A stretch of DNA of 64,000 nt from JAWLAT01 sp041395325 (GTDB lineage: Bacteria > Pseudomonadota > Gammaproteobacteria > Xanthomonadales > SZUA-5). Location: assembly GCA_041395325.1 (NCBI GenBank), contig JAWLAT010000023.1:15734-79733 (forward strand). Reading direction: 5' to 3'. Of this stretch, positions 36,491-45,776 are shown one piece after another. Under the pieces are notes generated by a model. The model made no database searches. It worked only from the letters and a program-made list of their open reading frames with translations, and was not told the origin of the DNA. Both the position numbers and the translations under genes were made by a program. Each line of letters starts with the position of its first letter. Positions within the stretch are counted from its first letter, which is position 1.

Positions 36491-36943
36491 ATGCGCGTGA
36501 TGACCAACGATCGACCACCCGCTGTGCCCTTGTGGGCGACAGTCCTTGCAACGATCTCCTTCAGCTCGGTGAGCCTTGCGAGCGACGGACTCAAGGGCAT
36601 CGACTCGTCTTGGCAGCCCGTGGACTTTCTGCGTCAGAGCGTCTGTGCAATGCCCTCGGGCATCTACACGATTGAGGCCCCGTTGCGTGGCTGGGTGCAA
36701 CGCGATGATGTCGCCGAACTGATCAATCTGATCGATTCGACCCAGCCGTGTTCAGGCGTCGTGTTGGCCGTGAGCTCCCGATTGCGTGTGCATTCGACTC
36801 TGGGCGATGAAGCTGCTTTCCTCGTCGAGGGCTATCGCCAAGGTCGGTATCCACCTGGACTGACCTCGGTCGGGATGGATGATGGCGATCGAGCCGCGCT
36901 GCGCGAGTGGTGGCGTGTGGAATCCGGAGCTACCGACGACTGA
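36491..36943 (+). CDS. Small exported protein, unknown function
   Basis: About 150 residues from ATG 36491 (MRVMTNDRPPAVPLWATVLA); the signal-like segment is followed by a probable cleavage site (SLAS-D). The rest contains one Cys-rich patch (RQSVCAMPSG, STQPCSGVV) and acidic helices. GAGGTG lies 6 bases upstream of the start; the ATG at 36500 is an alternative. No family recognised. Periplasmic or secreted location is inferred from the signal peptide. Confidence 0.6.
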   Translation: MRVMTNDRPPAVPLWATVLATISFSSVSLASDGLKGIDSSWQPVDFLRQSVCAMPSGIYTIEAPLRGWVQRDDVAELINLIDSTQPCSGVVLAVSSRLRVHSTLGDEAAFLVEGYRQGRYPPGLTSVGMDDGDRAALREWWRVESGATDD

Positions 36944-37036
36944 GAAGCGCTGGATCCCGCGCTGGTACGTGGGCACGAACGCCGTCCCTGTGGTAACCCA
37001 ATGGCAGCGTCGGAGCAATTGAGTGCCAGTCGGCAT

Positions 37037-37483
37037 TCATTCCTTCCTTGGCTCCCTGCCTTTTTCGAGCCAGCGCAAAATGTATCCGATGTCTGTTGGT
37101 TTAAAGCTGGCAAGGTGCATCACGGCGGGCTTTCTGGATTGATCTGAAAATTTCACAACCACCGAAGCTGTTTTCATTCCATTGTATTTGGCGCAGTCGG
37201 CGCTGGAAATTTCCTTCAAGTTGAATTTCTGTGGTCTGGAACAGAACCTTGGCAGGCTCCAATAGCGAAGAGTATCGCCGTCTATGGTGATCGTGTAGTT
37301 CAGGCTCGTAACCTCAAAGAGGATTATCAGTGCACCGACCGTTCCGAAGTAAATTACGGCGCTTGCTGTATCATCGGGGTTTCTGAAAAAAATTCCGATT
37401 ACCAGCATCGTCAGCGGAATAAGGTCCGCTATCAACCTGTTGAGCCACCAGGTTCTAGCCTCGAACCGCATCTCCGAAGTCAT
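37037..37483 (-). CDS. Membrane protein with PH-like C-terminal domain
   Basis: A 148-residue protein with two hydrophobic segments (LIPLTMLVIGIFF and AVIYFGTVGALIILFEVTSL, residues 20-62). It continues with beta-strands typical of bacterial PH-like domains (YTITIDGDTLRYWSLP, NLKEISSADCAKYNG, ASVVVKFSD), as in YdbS/DUF-type proteins. It is probably an inner-membrane protein with a cytoplasmic PH-like domain. The DNA is AT-richer than its neighbours, suggesting transfer. Confidence 0.65.
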   Translation of the reverse strand: MTSEMRFEARTWWLNRLIADLIPLTMLVIGIFFRNPDDTASAVIYFGTVGALIILFEVTSLNYTITIDGDTLRYWSLPRFCSRPQKFNLKEISSADCAKYNGMKTASVVVKFSDQSRKPAVMHLASFKPTDIGYILRWLEKGREPRKE

Positions 37484-37664
37484 TTGCTCTTACGATCCAA
37501 TGGAATAAATCCGTGGGGCACGCGTGGCACGGGGGAACGTGGGACACGCGGCGGGGAACGTGGGACACCCGAACGCGCAGAGGCAGATTGGTCCGCCTGA
37601 GACCCACGTCAATTGCCGACAAACGGGGCCCGGATGGTGCACCAGACTGTCATGCATGACCACC
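37484..37664 (+). repeat. Orphan left end of the Y1-transposase element
   Basis: GGGACACCCGAACGCGCAGA at 37552-37571, then AGGCAGATTGGTCCGCCTGA, AATTGCCGACAAACG and CATGCATGACCACCC repeat the layout of the left end before the transposase starts at 8560 and 14760. Only the ATGACCACC start codons remain of the transposase. Two extra GGGACACGCG-like pieces precede it. Confidence 0.6.
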
Positions 37665-38267
37665 CACATCTCCGTGGTACCCGGCGCGCGTCGCGCGCAC
37701 AGCGCGGTGTGGACCGGCAGCGAGATGATCGTCTGGGGCGGCGACGACGGCAACGTTCGCACCGATACCGGCGGCCGCTACGCCCCGACCACTGATCGCT
37801 GGGGTGCGCCCACCTCCACCACCGAATCGCCCAAGCGCACGCTGGTACCACAGCGCGGTGTGGAGCGGCAGCGAAATGATCGTCTGGGGCGGCTTGGGCT
37901 CCGGCACCGGCCAGGAACCGGTGGCCGCTACAACCCGGTCAGCGACACTTGGGGCGCGGCCACGGCACTTGGCGGCACGGCACCCAGCGCGCGTTGCCGA
38001 CACAGCGCGGTGTGGAGCGGCAGCGAAATGATCATCTGGGGCGGCTTCGACGGCAACAGCGCCCTGTACTTTCCCTACGACACCGCCAGCCTGACCACCC
38101 TGATCTCGCTGGCCCCGAGCCCTTCGCTGGTGAATGAAGCCGTGACCGCCACCGTGCAGGTCGCAAGCCCCGATCGCGCTGCCGATCGTTTCCCAGGCCA
38201 CATGCCGCCGAACGCATCCAGCTCCATTCGTCAGAGCTCCGTCAGAGTCCCGTCAAGCCATGGATGA
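37665..38267 (+). pseudogene. Kelch/galactose-oxidase-like repeat gene, broken
   Basis: Three Kelch-like units are visible but in different frames: HSAVWTGSEMIVWGGDDGN with GGRYAPTTDRWGA (about 37695-37810), HSAVWSGSEMIVWGGLGSG (37850-37915, other frame) and HSAVWSGSEMIIWGGFDGN (38000-38060). An Ig-like start (PSPSLVNEAVTATVQVASP) follows. At least two frameshifts and the loss of the N-terminus show decay. It directly follows the orphan transposon end, which may have replaced its start. Confidence 0.65.
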
Positions 38268-38310
38268 ACGGACCAACTAGCTTCGGGTGGCATCGGTTGG
38301 AGAGATCACC

Positions 38311-39768
38311 ATGAAGCGATCAGTCAGCTTGCTCGCGGCAGTATTGCTGCTGCAGTCGCCGTTCAGCCATGCGACCGCGCCATCGATCAGGGGCGACACA
38401 TCCACGGTCACCATCACCAGCAGTGACAGCGCCGCGCATGAATCGGGACCTGACCATGCGTCGTTCACGGTGACGCGATCGGGTGGTGACATAAGCGGCA
38501 GTTTGACCGTGGGAATCAGCCTCACGGGAAGCGCTGTGCTGGGAACTGATTACGATCTCACGCCGGCCTTCGTAACGGCGGTCAACATCGCTGCGAACCA
38601 GGATTCGGTCACCGTCGTTCTGACGCCCAGGGCAGACAACCTTGTCGAGGGCACAGAGCACGCCATCGTGAGCCTGACCGCTGGCAGTGGATATCAGCTT
38701 GGCGGGTCCACCAGCGTCGACATTGAGATCAGCGACGATCCCGTTGAAGTGAACCTCTTCAGCGTTGACACCAATGCCTCGGAGCTTGGCCCTGATCCTG
38801 GCACCTTCACAGTCGTGCGCACTGGTGGCGATATCACCAGTACGCTGACGGTGGGAATGAGTCTGAGCGGCAGCGCGTCATTGGGTTCGGACTACACACT
38901 GTCACCGGCGTTCGTCACCGCGGTGGCGATTTCCGGCGGTCAGTCGTCCGTCACGGTCACCCTCGAGCCAAGGCCCGACAACGCGGTGGAAGGCACTGAA
39001 GAAGCCATCGTCACGCTCACGCCCAGTGCCAACGTGTACAACCTAGGCAGCGCCATCACGGAGACGATCTCGATCGCTGATGATCCGGTCGAAGTGAGCA
39101 TTGTCAGTGAAGATTTGTTCGCTTCGGAACTCAGCCTCGATCCAGCAACGTTCACCGTTTCGCGCATCGGCGGCAATACCGCAAGCACGCTGACCGTCGG
39201 AATCTCGATTGGTGGCACGGCAACCTTGGGAAGCGACTACTTCCTGACTCCGGCGTTTGTTACCGCTGTAGCGATTCCAGCCAACGAGCCATCGATGACG
39301 ATCACCGCGACACCGCGGGTGTTGCCGGGCGATTTGCCGGGTGATGAGGGTGAAGAAACCATCATCGTTGATCTGACCATGGGCAACTACCTCATCAATT
39401 CGATGGCATCGACGACGACCTTGATTATTGACGACACGGATGCCCTGTTGAGCGATGGTTTCGAGAGTCCGGTGGCATTCGCGAGTTGCATCAAAGCACT
39501 GGCCAAGACCGCGCCCGAACGCTTCGTCGACCAGGGAGCCACCGTATTTGATCCTGTGCTGAACCTGCATTGGAGCAGCTGCGGATTGCGTGCCGAATAT
39601 GATTCGTCATCCGGTCGATGTCGCGCCCTGAGAGCGTTGAGTCAACAATGGCAAGGTGCCGCTTTCGGGGTGTCTGAATCGCATGGTGGACACGCGCCAT
39701 GGAGAAAGGCTTCCGTTGCCGAGCGCCTCGCAGCGGGCGGCGCGTGCGAGGGTAGTCTCGTCCGTTAG
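38311..39768 (+). CDS. Exported Calx-beta-like repeat protein
   Basis: A 485-residue protein from ATG 38311 (GGAGAG upstream). Signal peptide MKRSVSLLAAVLLLQSPFSH. Three repeats of about 115 residues follow, each with FTV-x-RxGGD, LTVGxSLxGSAxLGxDY and V-E-G-T-E-x-A-I-V-x-L (at about 60, 175 and 290). After TDALLSDGFES comes a 90-residue C-terminal piece (RFVDQGATVFDPVLNLHWSS) that resembles the start of a DUF1566/Lcl domain and then loses the pattern. Probably extracellular, maybe Ca2+-binding. Confidence 0.75.
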   Translation: MKRSVSLLAAVLLLQSPFSHATAPSIRGDTSTVTITSSDSAAHESGPDHASFTVTRSGGDISGSLTVGISLTGSAVLGTDYDLTPAFVTAVNIAANQDSVTVVLTPRADNLVEGTEHAIVSLTAGSGYQLGGSTSVDIEISDDPVEVNLFSVDTNASELGPDPGTFTVVRTGGDITSTLTVGMSLSGSASLGSDYTLSPAFVTAVAISGGQSSVTVTLEPRPDNAVEGTEEAIVTLTPSANVYNLGSAITETISIADDPVEVSIVSEDLFASELSLDPATFTVSRIGGNTASTLTVGISIGGTATLGSDYFLTPAFVTAVAIPANEPSMTITATPRVLPGDLPGDEGEETIIVDLTMGNYLINSMASTTTLIIDDTDALLSDGFESPVAFASCIKALAKTAPERFVDQGATVFDPVLNLHWSSCGLRAEYDSSSGRCRALRALSQQWQGAAFGVSESHGGHAPWRKASVAERLAAGGACEGSLVR

Positions 39769-40059
39769 TCACCGCATGTCTTGAATGTTGCGCGTATGAC
39801 TGGTGCTCAACTCGTGGTGCCCGATCATTGTTGCTCGCCTCAGACAAGTAGCCTCAGTAGACGCGAGTGTCCGAGGTACCGTCCCTCTGAGGCGCCATCC
39901 CGGGAATTCGGGTTACCCAGGCGTTTTGAGGCGCTTGCGTCCCTGGACCTTGCGCGTATTGCCGACCCGGCGCTGACTACAGTGCTTCGCCCACCTGTAT
40001 TCTGATCAAGAATCATGCGGCACACTCCAGGGCTTCAAGGCCAGCAGGCATGTGGCGAC

Positions 40060-42435
40060 ATGTACCTACCCAAGGTGAGGCCCTTGCGCACCGCTGTGGC
40101 ACTGGCACTGGGCCACATGCTCTTGCTGCCTTCCATGCACGCAACTGCGGCGGTGTCCTTGTCGACGCTGGACGGCAGCAACGGCTTTCGCCTGGATGGC
40201 GCCAGACCAGAAGACTCCAGCGGCGCTTGGGTGTCCAAAGCGGGAGACATCAACGGCGACGGCATTGATGACCTGATCATCGGCGCATTCGGTACCGATC
40301 CAAGCGGCAGCTACTCTGGCAGCAGTTACGTGGTGTTTGGTCGAAGCACCGACTTTGCCCCGGTATTGGAACTTTCCGCGCTCGATGGCAGCAATGGCTT
40401 TCGCATGGATGGCAGCGGTGAGCTGGAGTTCAGCGGGGAAAGCGTTGCCGGTGTCGGCGACATCAATGGCGACGGCATCGACGACCTGATCATTGGGGCC
40501 AGAGGCGCCGATCATGCTTGCGAGCGCTGTGGTAGCAGCTATGTCGTTTTCGGCCGCAGTACCGGAGGTTTTGCCCCAACGATCAGGCTGTCTGAGCTCG
40601 ACGGCAACGACGGTTTTCGTCTCGATGGCGTTGCGGAGCGGGACCATAGTGGAACTGGTGTATCGGGTGCCGGCGACGTCAACGCCGATGGCATCAATGA
40701 CCTGTTGATTGGCGCGCCTTCAGCAGACCCTGACGGCCGCGACTCGGCTGGCAGCTGCTATGTCGTGTTCGGTCGTATGACCGGTTTCGCCCCAGTCATC
40801 AATCTGTCTGAACTTGACGGTAGTACGGGCTTTCGTCTGGATGGCGCCGCCGCAGGCGACGTTATCGGTAGTCGTAGTCGCGTGGCCGGCATCGGCGACT
40901 TCAATGGTGACGGGGTCGATGACCTGATCATCGGCGCGCCTGGTGCCGAAGTGGAAGGCCGCACCGGCGCCGGCAGCAGTTATGTGGTGTTCGGCCGCAG
41001 CACCGGCGGTTTTCCCGCGGTCATTCAACTGTCTACGCTTGACGGTAGCAACGGCGTTCGCTTCGATGGGGTCGCTGCAGAGGACCAAAGTGGCACTGTT
41101 TCGGCCGCGGGCGACATCAATGGCGACGGTGTCGACGACGTGGTGATTGGGGCGCGTTTTGCCGATCCGAACGGAAGTTACTCCGGCAGCAGCTACGTGG
41201 TGTTCGGTCGTTCGACCGGCTTCGCCCCAGTCATCGAGCTGTCCGGACTCGATGGCAGTACGGGCTTTCGCCTGGATGGCGCCGCCGCAGTCGATGTGAG
41301 CGGTGCTCGCGTGACCGGCATCGGCGACTTCAATGCTGACGGGGTCGATGACCTGATCGTCGGCGCTCCAGGTGCCGATGTGGAAGGCCGTGCCAATGCA
41401 GGCAGCAGCTACCTGGTGTTCGGCCGCAGCACGGGCAGTTTTCCTCCGGTGATCGAGTTGTCTTCGGTTGACGGCAGCAGCGGCATTCGCTTCGATGGGG
41501 TCGCTGCAGAGGACCAAAGTGCCGCTGTTTCGGCCGCCGGTGACGTCAATGATGATGGTATCGACGACCTCATCATCGGCGCGCCTGCCGCTGATCCCAA
41601 CGGACAAAGCTCGGGCAGCAGTTACGTGGTGTTTGGGCATCGGCAAGCGCCCGAAGCGACCAACTACAGCTACACCTATTGGGACCCGTCTGAGCCGGGT
41701 TGGGGCTACAACCTCAGTCATCAGGGCGACTTGCTGTACGGAACCTGGTACAGCTATGCCGCCGACGGCAAGCCGATGTTTCTCACCGTCGAGGCTCTGC
41801 TGAATTCCGATGGCAGTTTTAGCGGCCCGATTTACCGCGTTAGCGGCACGCCGTTTCAACTGATCAATGGCACGCAGGCCTTCACCGGCGTGACAGAGGT
41901 CGGGGTGGCGTCGATGGTTTTTGACACCGACGGCACACTGATCCTGCAATACACCTACGAGGGCAGCAGTCAAGTCAAAGCGCTCGAACGCTTTGCTTTC
42001 GATCCCGATGCGCCACAGTGTTTTGGCACCACCGAATCTCGCGCGACCGCCGACAACTATTCGGATTTGTGGTGGAACGCCAGCGAAGCGGGCTGGGGTC
42101 TGACGCTTTCCCATCAAGGTGATGTGATCTTCCTGCTTTGGTACACCTATGGCGAAGAGGGCCGCGATCAATGGATCAGTGGTTCGACCCTGCGCAGGCA
42201 GCCCGATGGCCGCTACCTGGGCGCTCTTCAGCGTCCTGTTTCCGGCACGCCGTTGTTGTTGATCGACGGTCCGGCGACGACCTTCCCGGTGACCGAAGTG
42301 GGCAGCGCCGAACTCAGCTTCAGCGATGGTGAAAATGGTCAGTTCACCTATTCCCTGGATGGTGTCACACAGGCCAAGACGATCACGCGCTTTGTTGCAG
42401 TGGGGCCCGGCGAACTCAAGCCCTTGTGCGACTGA
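40060..42435 (+). CDS. Secreted integrin-like FG-GAP propeller with C-terminal paired module
   Basis: About 791 residues. The ATG at 40060 gives a normal signal peptide (LRTAVALALGHMLLLPSMHA); ATG 40015 would add 15 residues. Residues 35-530 hold seven FG-GAP repeats, each with a calcium-loop motif such as GDINGDGIDDLIIGA and a YVVFGRS strand: a seven-bladed integrin-alpha-type propeller. The last 260 residues are two copies of a Trp/Tyr-rich module (EPGWGYNLSHQGDLLYGTWY and EAGWGLTLSHQGDVIFLLWY) also present in the protein at 61926-63431. Role: probably extracellular recognition; inferred. Confidence 0.8.
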   Translation: MYLPKVRPLRTAVALALGHMLLLPSMHATAAVSLSTLDGSNGFRLDGARPEDSSGAWVSKAGDINGDGIDDLIIGAFGTDPSGSYSGSSYVVFGRSTDFAPVLELSALDGSNGFRMDGSGELEFSGESVAGVGDINGDGIDDLIIGARGADHACERCGSSYVVFGRSTGGFAPTIRLSELDGNDGFRLDGVAERDHSGTGVSGAGDVNADGINDLLIGAPSADPDGRDSAGSCYVVFGRMTGFAPVINLSELDGSTGFRLDGAAAGDVIGSRSRVAGIGDFNGDGVDDLIIGAPGAEVEGRTGAGSSYVVFGRSTGGFPAVIQLSTLDGSNGVRFDGVAAEDQSGTVSAAGDINGDGVDDVVIGARFADPNGSYSGSSYVVFGRSTGFAPVIELSGLDGSTGFRLDGAAAVDVSGARVTGIGDFNADGVDDLIVGAPGADVEGRANAGSSYLVFGRSTGSFPPVIELSSVDGSSGIRFDGVAAEDQSAAVSAAGDVNDDGIDDLIIGAPAADPNGQSSGSSYVVFGHRQAPEATNYSYTYWDPSEPGWGYNLSHQGDLLYGTWYSYAADGKPMFLTVEALLNSDGSFSGPIYRVSGTPFQLINGTQAFTGVTEVGVASMVFDTDGTLILQYTYEGSSQVKALERFAFDPDAPQCFGTTESRATADNYSDLWWNASEAGWGLTLSHQGDVIFLLWYTYGEEGRDQWISGSTLRRQPDGRYLGALQRPVSGTPLLLIDGPATTFPVTEVGSAELSFSDGENGQFTYSLDGVTQAKTITRFVAVGPGELKPLCD

Positions 42436-42521
42436 TTCTGAGGGCTGGACCTGGGACGGCTGGTACGCCTCTCCCAGCTACGGCAAGGTGAATCGCGGAG
42501 GCTTCGATCCGTGCGAGCGCG

Positions 42522-45500
42522 TCAGCCTGCAGCACTGATCGCGCGGGCTCGCGTGGCGACCAGACCGCGACGGATCAGTTCGTACAGCACCATCTCGTTG
42601 GCGCGCGGTCGGTCGGCAAACCAGCGGTTGCAGCACATGTGCACCAGCGATGGCAGCAGCTGATCGACGCTGCCCCACAACCGCCCGGGCTCGGCGGCCA
42701 GGGTCCGCAACTGCGCACCGAGCGATTGACGCAGTGGGCGATCGGCATCGCGCACGGCCTCCAGGGCGTGCCGCAGCGCTTCGGGCAAGTCGGCCGGCAG
42801 CTGGCCCAGGCAGGCGGCCTGTACTGCGGTTGCCGTTTGGCGATACTTCTGGCCGAGACTGGCCAGCCGCTGTTGTGCCATCCGGAATTCACGCTTGTAG
42901 CCGGTGGCGAGGTACTCGAACAGCTCGCCTTGCTGCACGCCGCACAGGCCCAGGTCGCTCAGATCGCCGAGCAGACAGGCGGCGGCGCACTGCCAGCGCC
43001 AGTGCGGCTGACCGCCTCGCAGCAGCAGCAATATGCCGGCAATCCGGCGGCTTTCCTGCGCAAACCACTGTTCGCACAGTGCCATTCCCTCGGGTCCACC
43101 GTAGCGCTCCAGCTCGCGCTGGTAACTGCCGATCTCCACGCGGCTCAGTTGCTGCTCCGCGACCAGCTGATCCAGGCAGGCGTGCAGCCGTGGCAGCAGC
43201 TGGCCGAGCAAGCGCGGCGGCTGGCCCTGGAAGCGCAGCCGCAGATGCCAGTCCGGGTCGCCATAGCGGATGTAGAACCAGTGGCTGCAGTGTCCCTGCT
43301 GCCGCAGTTGTTCGGCCAGCGGCGCCAATGTTCCGGCCAGCAGCCGGTCCAGGGTTTGCGGACTGCCGTGCAGGCGCAGGTAGAGCCAGTCCGAGCCCGG
43401 CAGCCGATCTCGCGTGCCCACGGCAATGCTCGCCACAGGGGGCGGCGGAGCCGGATCGAAGCGTGACGGAGCGGCGTTGGACGGGGGCGTGGTGCCAACA
43501 CGCTTGCGCAGCGGCACGATCAGCTCGTGGCTGTATCGCTGCTGGTCGTTGCCAACCCAGGCGCTGCCGGGGTTGCACAGCGATTCGATCAGATTCACTT
43601 GCCGACGCTTGCGCAAGCTCCGGCACAGCGCCTCGATGGCAAAAGGGTCCTGCAGATCGAGATTCTGGACGCTGTCGCCATCGACCATGCCGACAAAGCG
43701 TGGCAGACCCAGCGCCTGGCGCAGCGCGGCCATGGCCGCCTGCACCTGATGGCGCTCGGCCTTGAGCAGTTGCGTCGAATCCGCGGCGCTGATCCGCCAG
43801 CGTGCTGGCGCCAGGATCACCCGTCCGCAGCGCACCCGTGGCAAGCGCGGCAGTCGCTCCAGGCTGGCGGGAAAGTGGAAGCGCCCGGTCAGTTGGCCCT
43901 GGTATTGAAGCATGCAAAGAAACCGATACAGGCCCAGCGGATTGGCCGTGTAGTTGTGGGCACTGCTCAGCCGCGGGATCACCTGGCGCCGCAAGCGCCG
44001 CGACCACAGCAGGACGCGGTTGCCGCGGACTTCGACGTCCAGATCGTCGAGGCTGATCTGTCGTGCCGCGGCAGCGCCCGAACTGCCGAGCAGTGGGATT
44101 TCATACTCGCGCAGCAGCGGTCGGCAGGCGAGGTTACCCATTCGCTCCTGCGGCAGGTGCACGATCTCGGCCAGAATCGCATCCGGGTAGGCCTGCGCTT
44201 CGGCCGCCAGGCTGGCGCGCAGCCGCTCGGCGAGCTCGGGGCTGCCGAAGGCAAAGCGACCGAGCATGTTGGCGGCGCTGGGGCCCAGAACGCCTTCCAA
44301 CACGATGCGGTAGTCGCCATCCTCCAGCGCCTGTGCGTTGGCGGCGAGCACGGTGGCCATTGCGTGCGCCGATGGTGCCACCGCCGCGCGCTCGGCGGCA
44401 TCGAGCGCGGGTACGTCCTCGGGCGACAGCACAATCTCCTCGATGCCATCGGGCGCGACCGAGCGCCAGCGGCTCAGCAGCAGACTTTCCAGCCGATCAT
44501 CCAACGTGCTCTCGGTGCCGCCCAGCCAGAGCACGCCGCTCAGCAGATCGCCAGCGTCAGTGCTGTGGTCGGCGTCGCCGATGCCGGTTTCCGGATCCAG
44601 CACCTGCAGCAGCGGCATGCGCCGGCCTTCAAAGCGGGCCTGGTAGCGACGGCAGAAGTCGTCGAGCTGGGTCGCTCGGCGCGCACCCATGCGCAGGCTC
44701 AGTTCGGCCGCACGGGCAATCTCCTCGGCCATCGTGCGCGACAGCGTCAGCCCACCGTTGACACGGTACAGATCCACCTGCACCAGCCGCTGTCGATCCA
44801 GTTCGGCGCCGAGCGGCTGCAATGTCTGCAGCAAGGCGTCATAGTCGTCCGGCCCGATTGGCGTTTCCTGGTGGTCGATGTCCGCCAGCTGTTGCTGGAC
44901 CTGTTCGAGCGCATCTACGTCCGGACGTGGAGCGCCGCATTGATGCAGGATCCGCAGCATCGCCGACAGGCATTCCATGCCGGTCATGCGGGGTTCCAAC
45001 TGGGCAATGAGCAGCCGGTTCTCGACCAGACTGTCGATGAAGTCCAGCGCTGCTGTGGACGGAATCTCCGGATTCTCCGCGCAGATCATCGCCGCCAGCT
45101 CCGGCGCAGTCTGAGGGCGCTGCTTGACCGCCTGCAGCACCGCCATCAGCACGGCACTGGCCTCGACCGAGCTCAGGGTGTACACGCGCAGGCCGTTGCT
45201 CAGCAGCCAGTCGACGTAATGCCAGCGCTGCCCGACGCGATGTCCGCACTCGTTGCTGCGCAGCGGCAGCCGATGGCGCAGCGCCGGCGCGTTGGCCAGT
45301 CGCTCGCACAGTGTCGCAATCGCGCTGCTGTCCAGTCGCGTGTGGCGCTGCAAGCGGCACAGCGCTGGATCGAGCTGGGTACGTGCAGCGACCCGCACCA
45401 GACTGACCGCGGCACACAGACCAAAGGGGGTGCTTCGGGTCGACATGCGCATCAGGTAGTTGTGCAGCGTGCCAGCCAACTCGCGATCCTTCTTCGACGC

Positions 45501-45776
45501 CAGCGAAAAGTCCCATTGCTGCAAGCGGTCGTGCAGGGCGGGCGAGGCCAGGTAGATCGCCTCACGCACCAGCGGCTGCCGCCATAGTTCACTCATGCCG
45601 GCCAACACCTGTTCGGTGTCTGGTGGCGCTGCAGCCAGCGTTCGAGCCAGTGCATCGACCGGCAACAGCGGCGTGCGCAGCACCAGGTAGTCCTCGGCGA
45701 CAAACAGGGCGCTTTCGGCGCTGTGCGCAGGTTGGCGCCGAAGGGCTGCCGGGTCAGCTTCGAGCATCGCGTTCAT
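42522..45776 (-). CDS. lanB: Class I lanthipeptide dehydratase LanB (full length)
   Basis: 1,084 residues. The N-terminal 750 residues match the LanB glutamylation domain (FVAEDYLVLRTPLLP, LMRMSTRSTPFGLCAAVSLV). The last 300 match the SpaB_C/elimination domain (SDWLYLRLHGSPQTLDRLLA, WFYIRYGDPDWHLRLRFQG). In known LanBs, glutamate is transferred from Glu-tRNA to Ser/Thr of the precursor and then eliminated to give dehydro residues. Its ATG overlaps the LanC stop by four bases (ATGA), so the two are translationally coupled. It is the last gene of the lanthipeptide operon. Both domains are in one chain, unlike split LanBs. Confidence 0.92.
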   Translation of the reverse strand: MNAMLEADPAALRRQPAHSAESALFVAEDYLVLRTPLLPVDALARTLAAAPPDTEQVLAGMSELWRQPLVREAIYLASPALHDRLQQWDFSLASKKDRELAGTLHNYLMRMSTRSTPFGLCAAVSLVRVAARTQLDPALCRLQRHTRLDSSAIATLCERLANAPALRHRLPLRSNECGHRVGQRWHYVDWLLSNGLRVYTLSSVEASAVLMAVLQAVKQRPQTAPELAAMICAENPEIPSTAALDFIDSLVENRLLIAQLEPRMTGMECLSAMLRILHQCGAPRPDVDALEQVQQQLADIDHQETPIGPDDYDALLQTLQPLGAELDRQRLVQVDLYRVNGGLTLSRTMAEEIARAAELSLRMGARRATQLDDFCRRYQARFEGRRMPLLQVLDPETGIGDADHSTDAGDLLSGVLWLGGTESTLDDRLESLLLSRWRSVAPDGIEEIVLSPEDVPALDAAERAAVAPSAHAMATVLAANAQALEDGDYRIVLEGVLGPSAANMLGRFAFGSPELAERLRASLAAEAQAYPDAILAEIVHLPQERMGNLACRPLLREYEIPLLGSSGAAAARQISLDDLDVEVRGNRVLLWSRRLRRQVIPRLSSAHNYTANPLGLYRFLCMLQYQGQLTGRFHFPASLERLPRLPRVRCGRVILAPARWRISAADSTQLLKAERHQVQAAMAALRQALGLPRFVGMVDGDSVQNLDLQDPFAIEALCRSLRKRRQVNLIESLCNPGSAWVGNDQQRYSHELIVPLRKRVGTTPPSNAAPSRFDPAPPPPVASIAVGTRDRLPGSDWLYLRLHGSPQTLDRLLAGTLAPLAEQLRQQGHCSHWFYIRYGDPDWHLRLRFQGQPPRLLGQLLPRLHACLDQLVAEQQLSRVEIGSYQRELERYGGPEGMALCEQWFAQESRRIAGILLLLRGGQPHWRWQCAAACLLGDLSDLGLCGVQQGELFEYLATGYKREFRMAQQRLASLGQKYRQTATAVQAACLGQLPADLPEALRHALEAVRDADRPLRQSLGAQLRTLAAEPGRLWGSVDQLLPSLVHMCCNRWFADRPRANEMVLYELIRRGLVATRARAISAAG

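Noticed and set aside
43527..45587. Long plus-strand open frame of nearly 690 codons opposite lanB
   Set aside because: It is the antisense of a clear LanB gene in GC-rich DNA, has no domain or ribosome site and a biased Gln/His/Arg composition.
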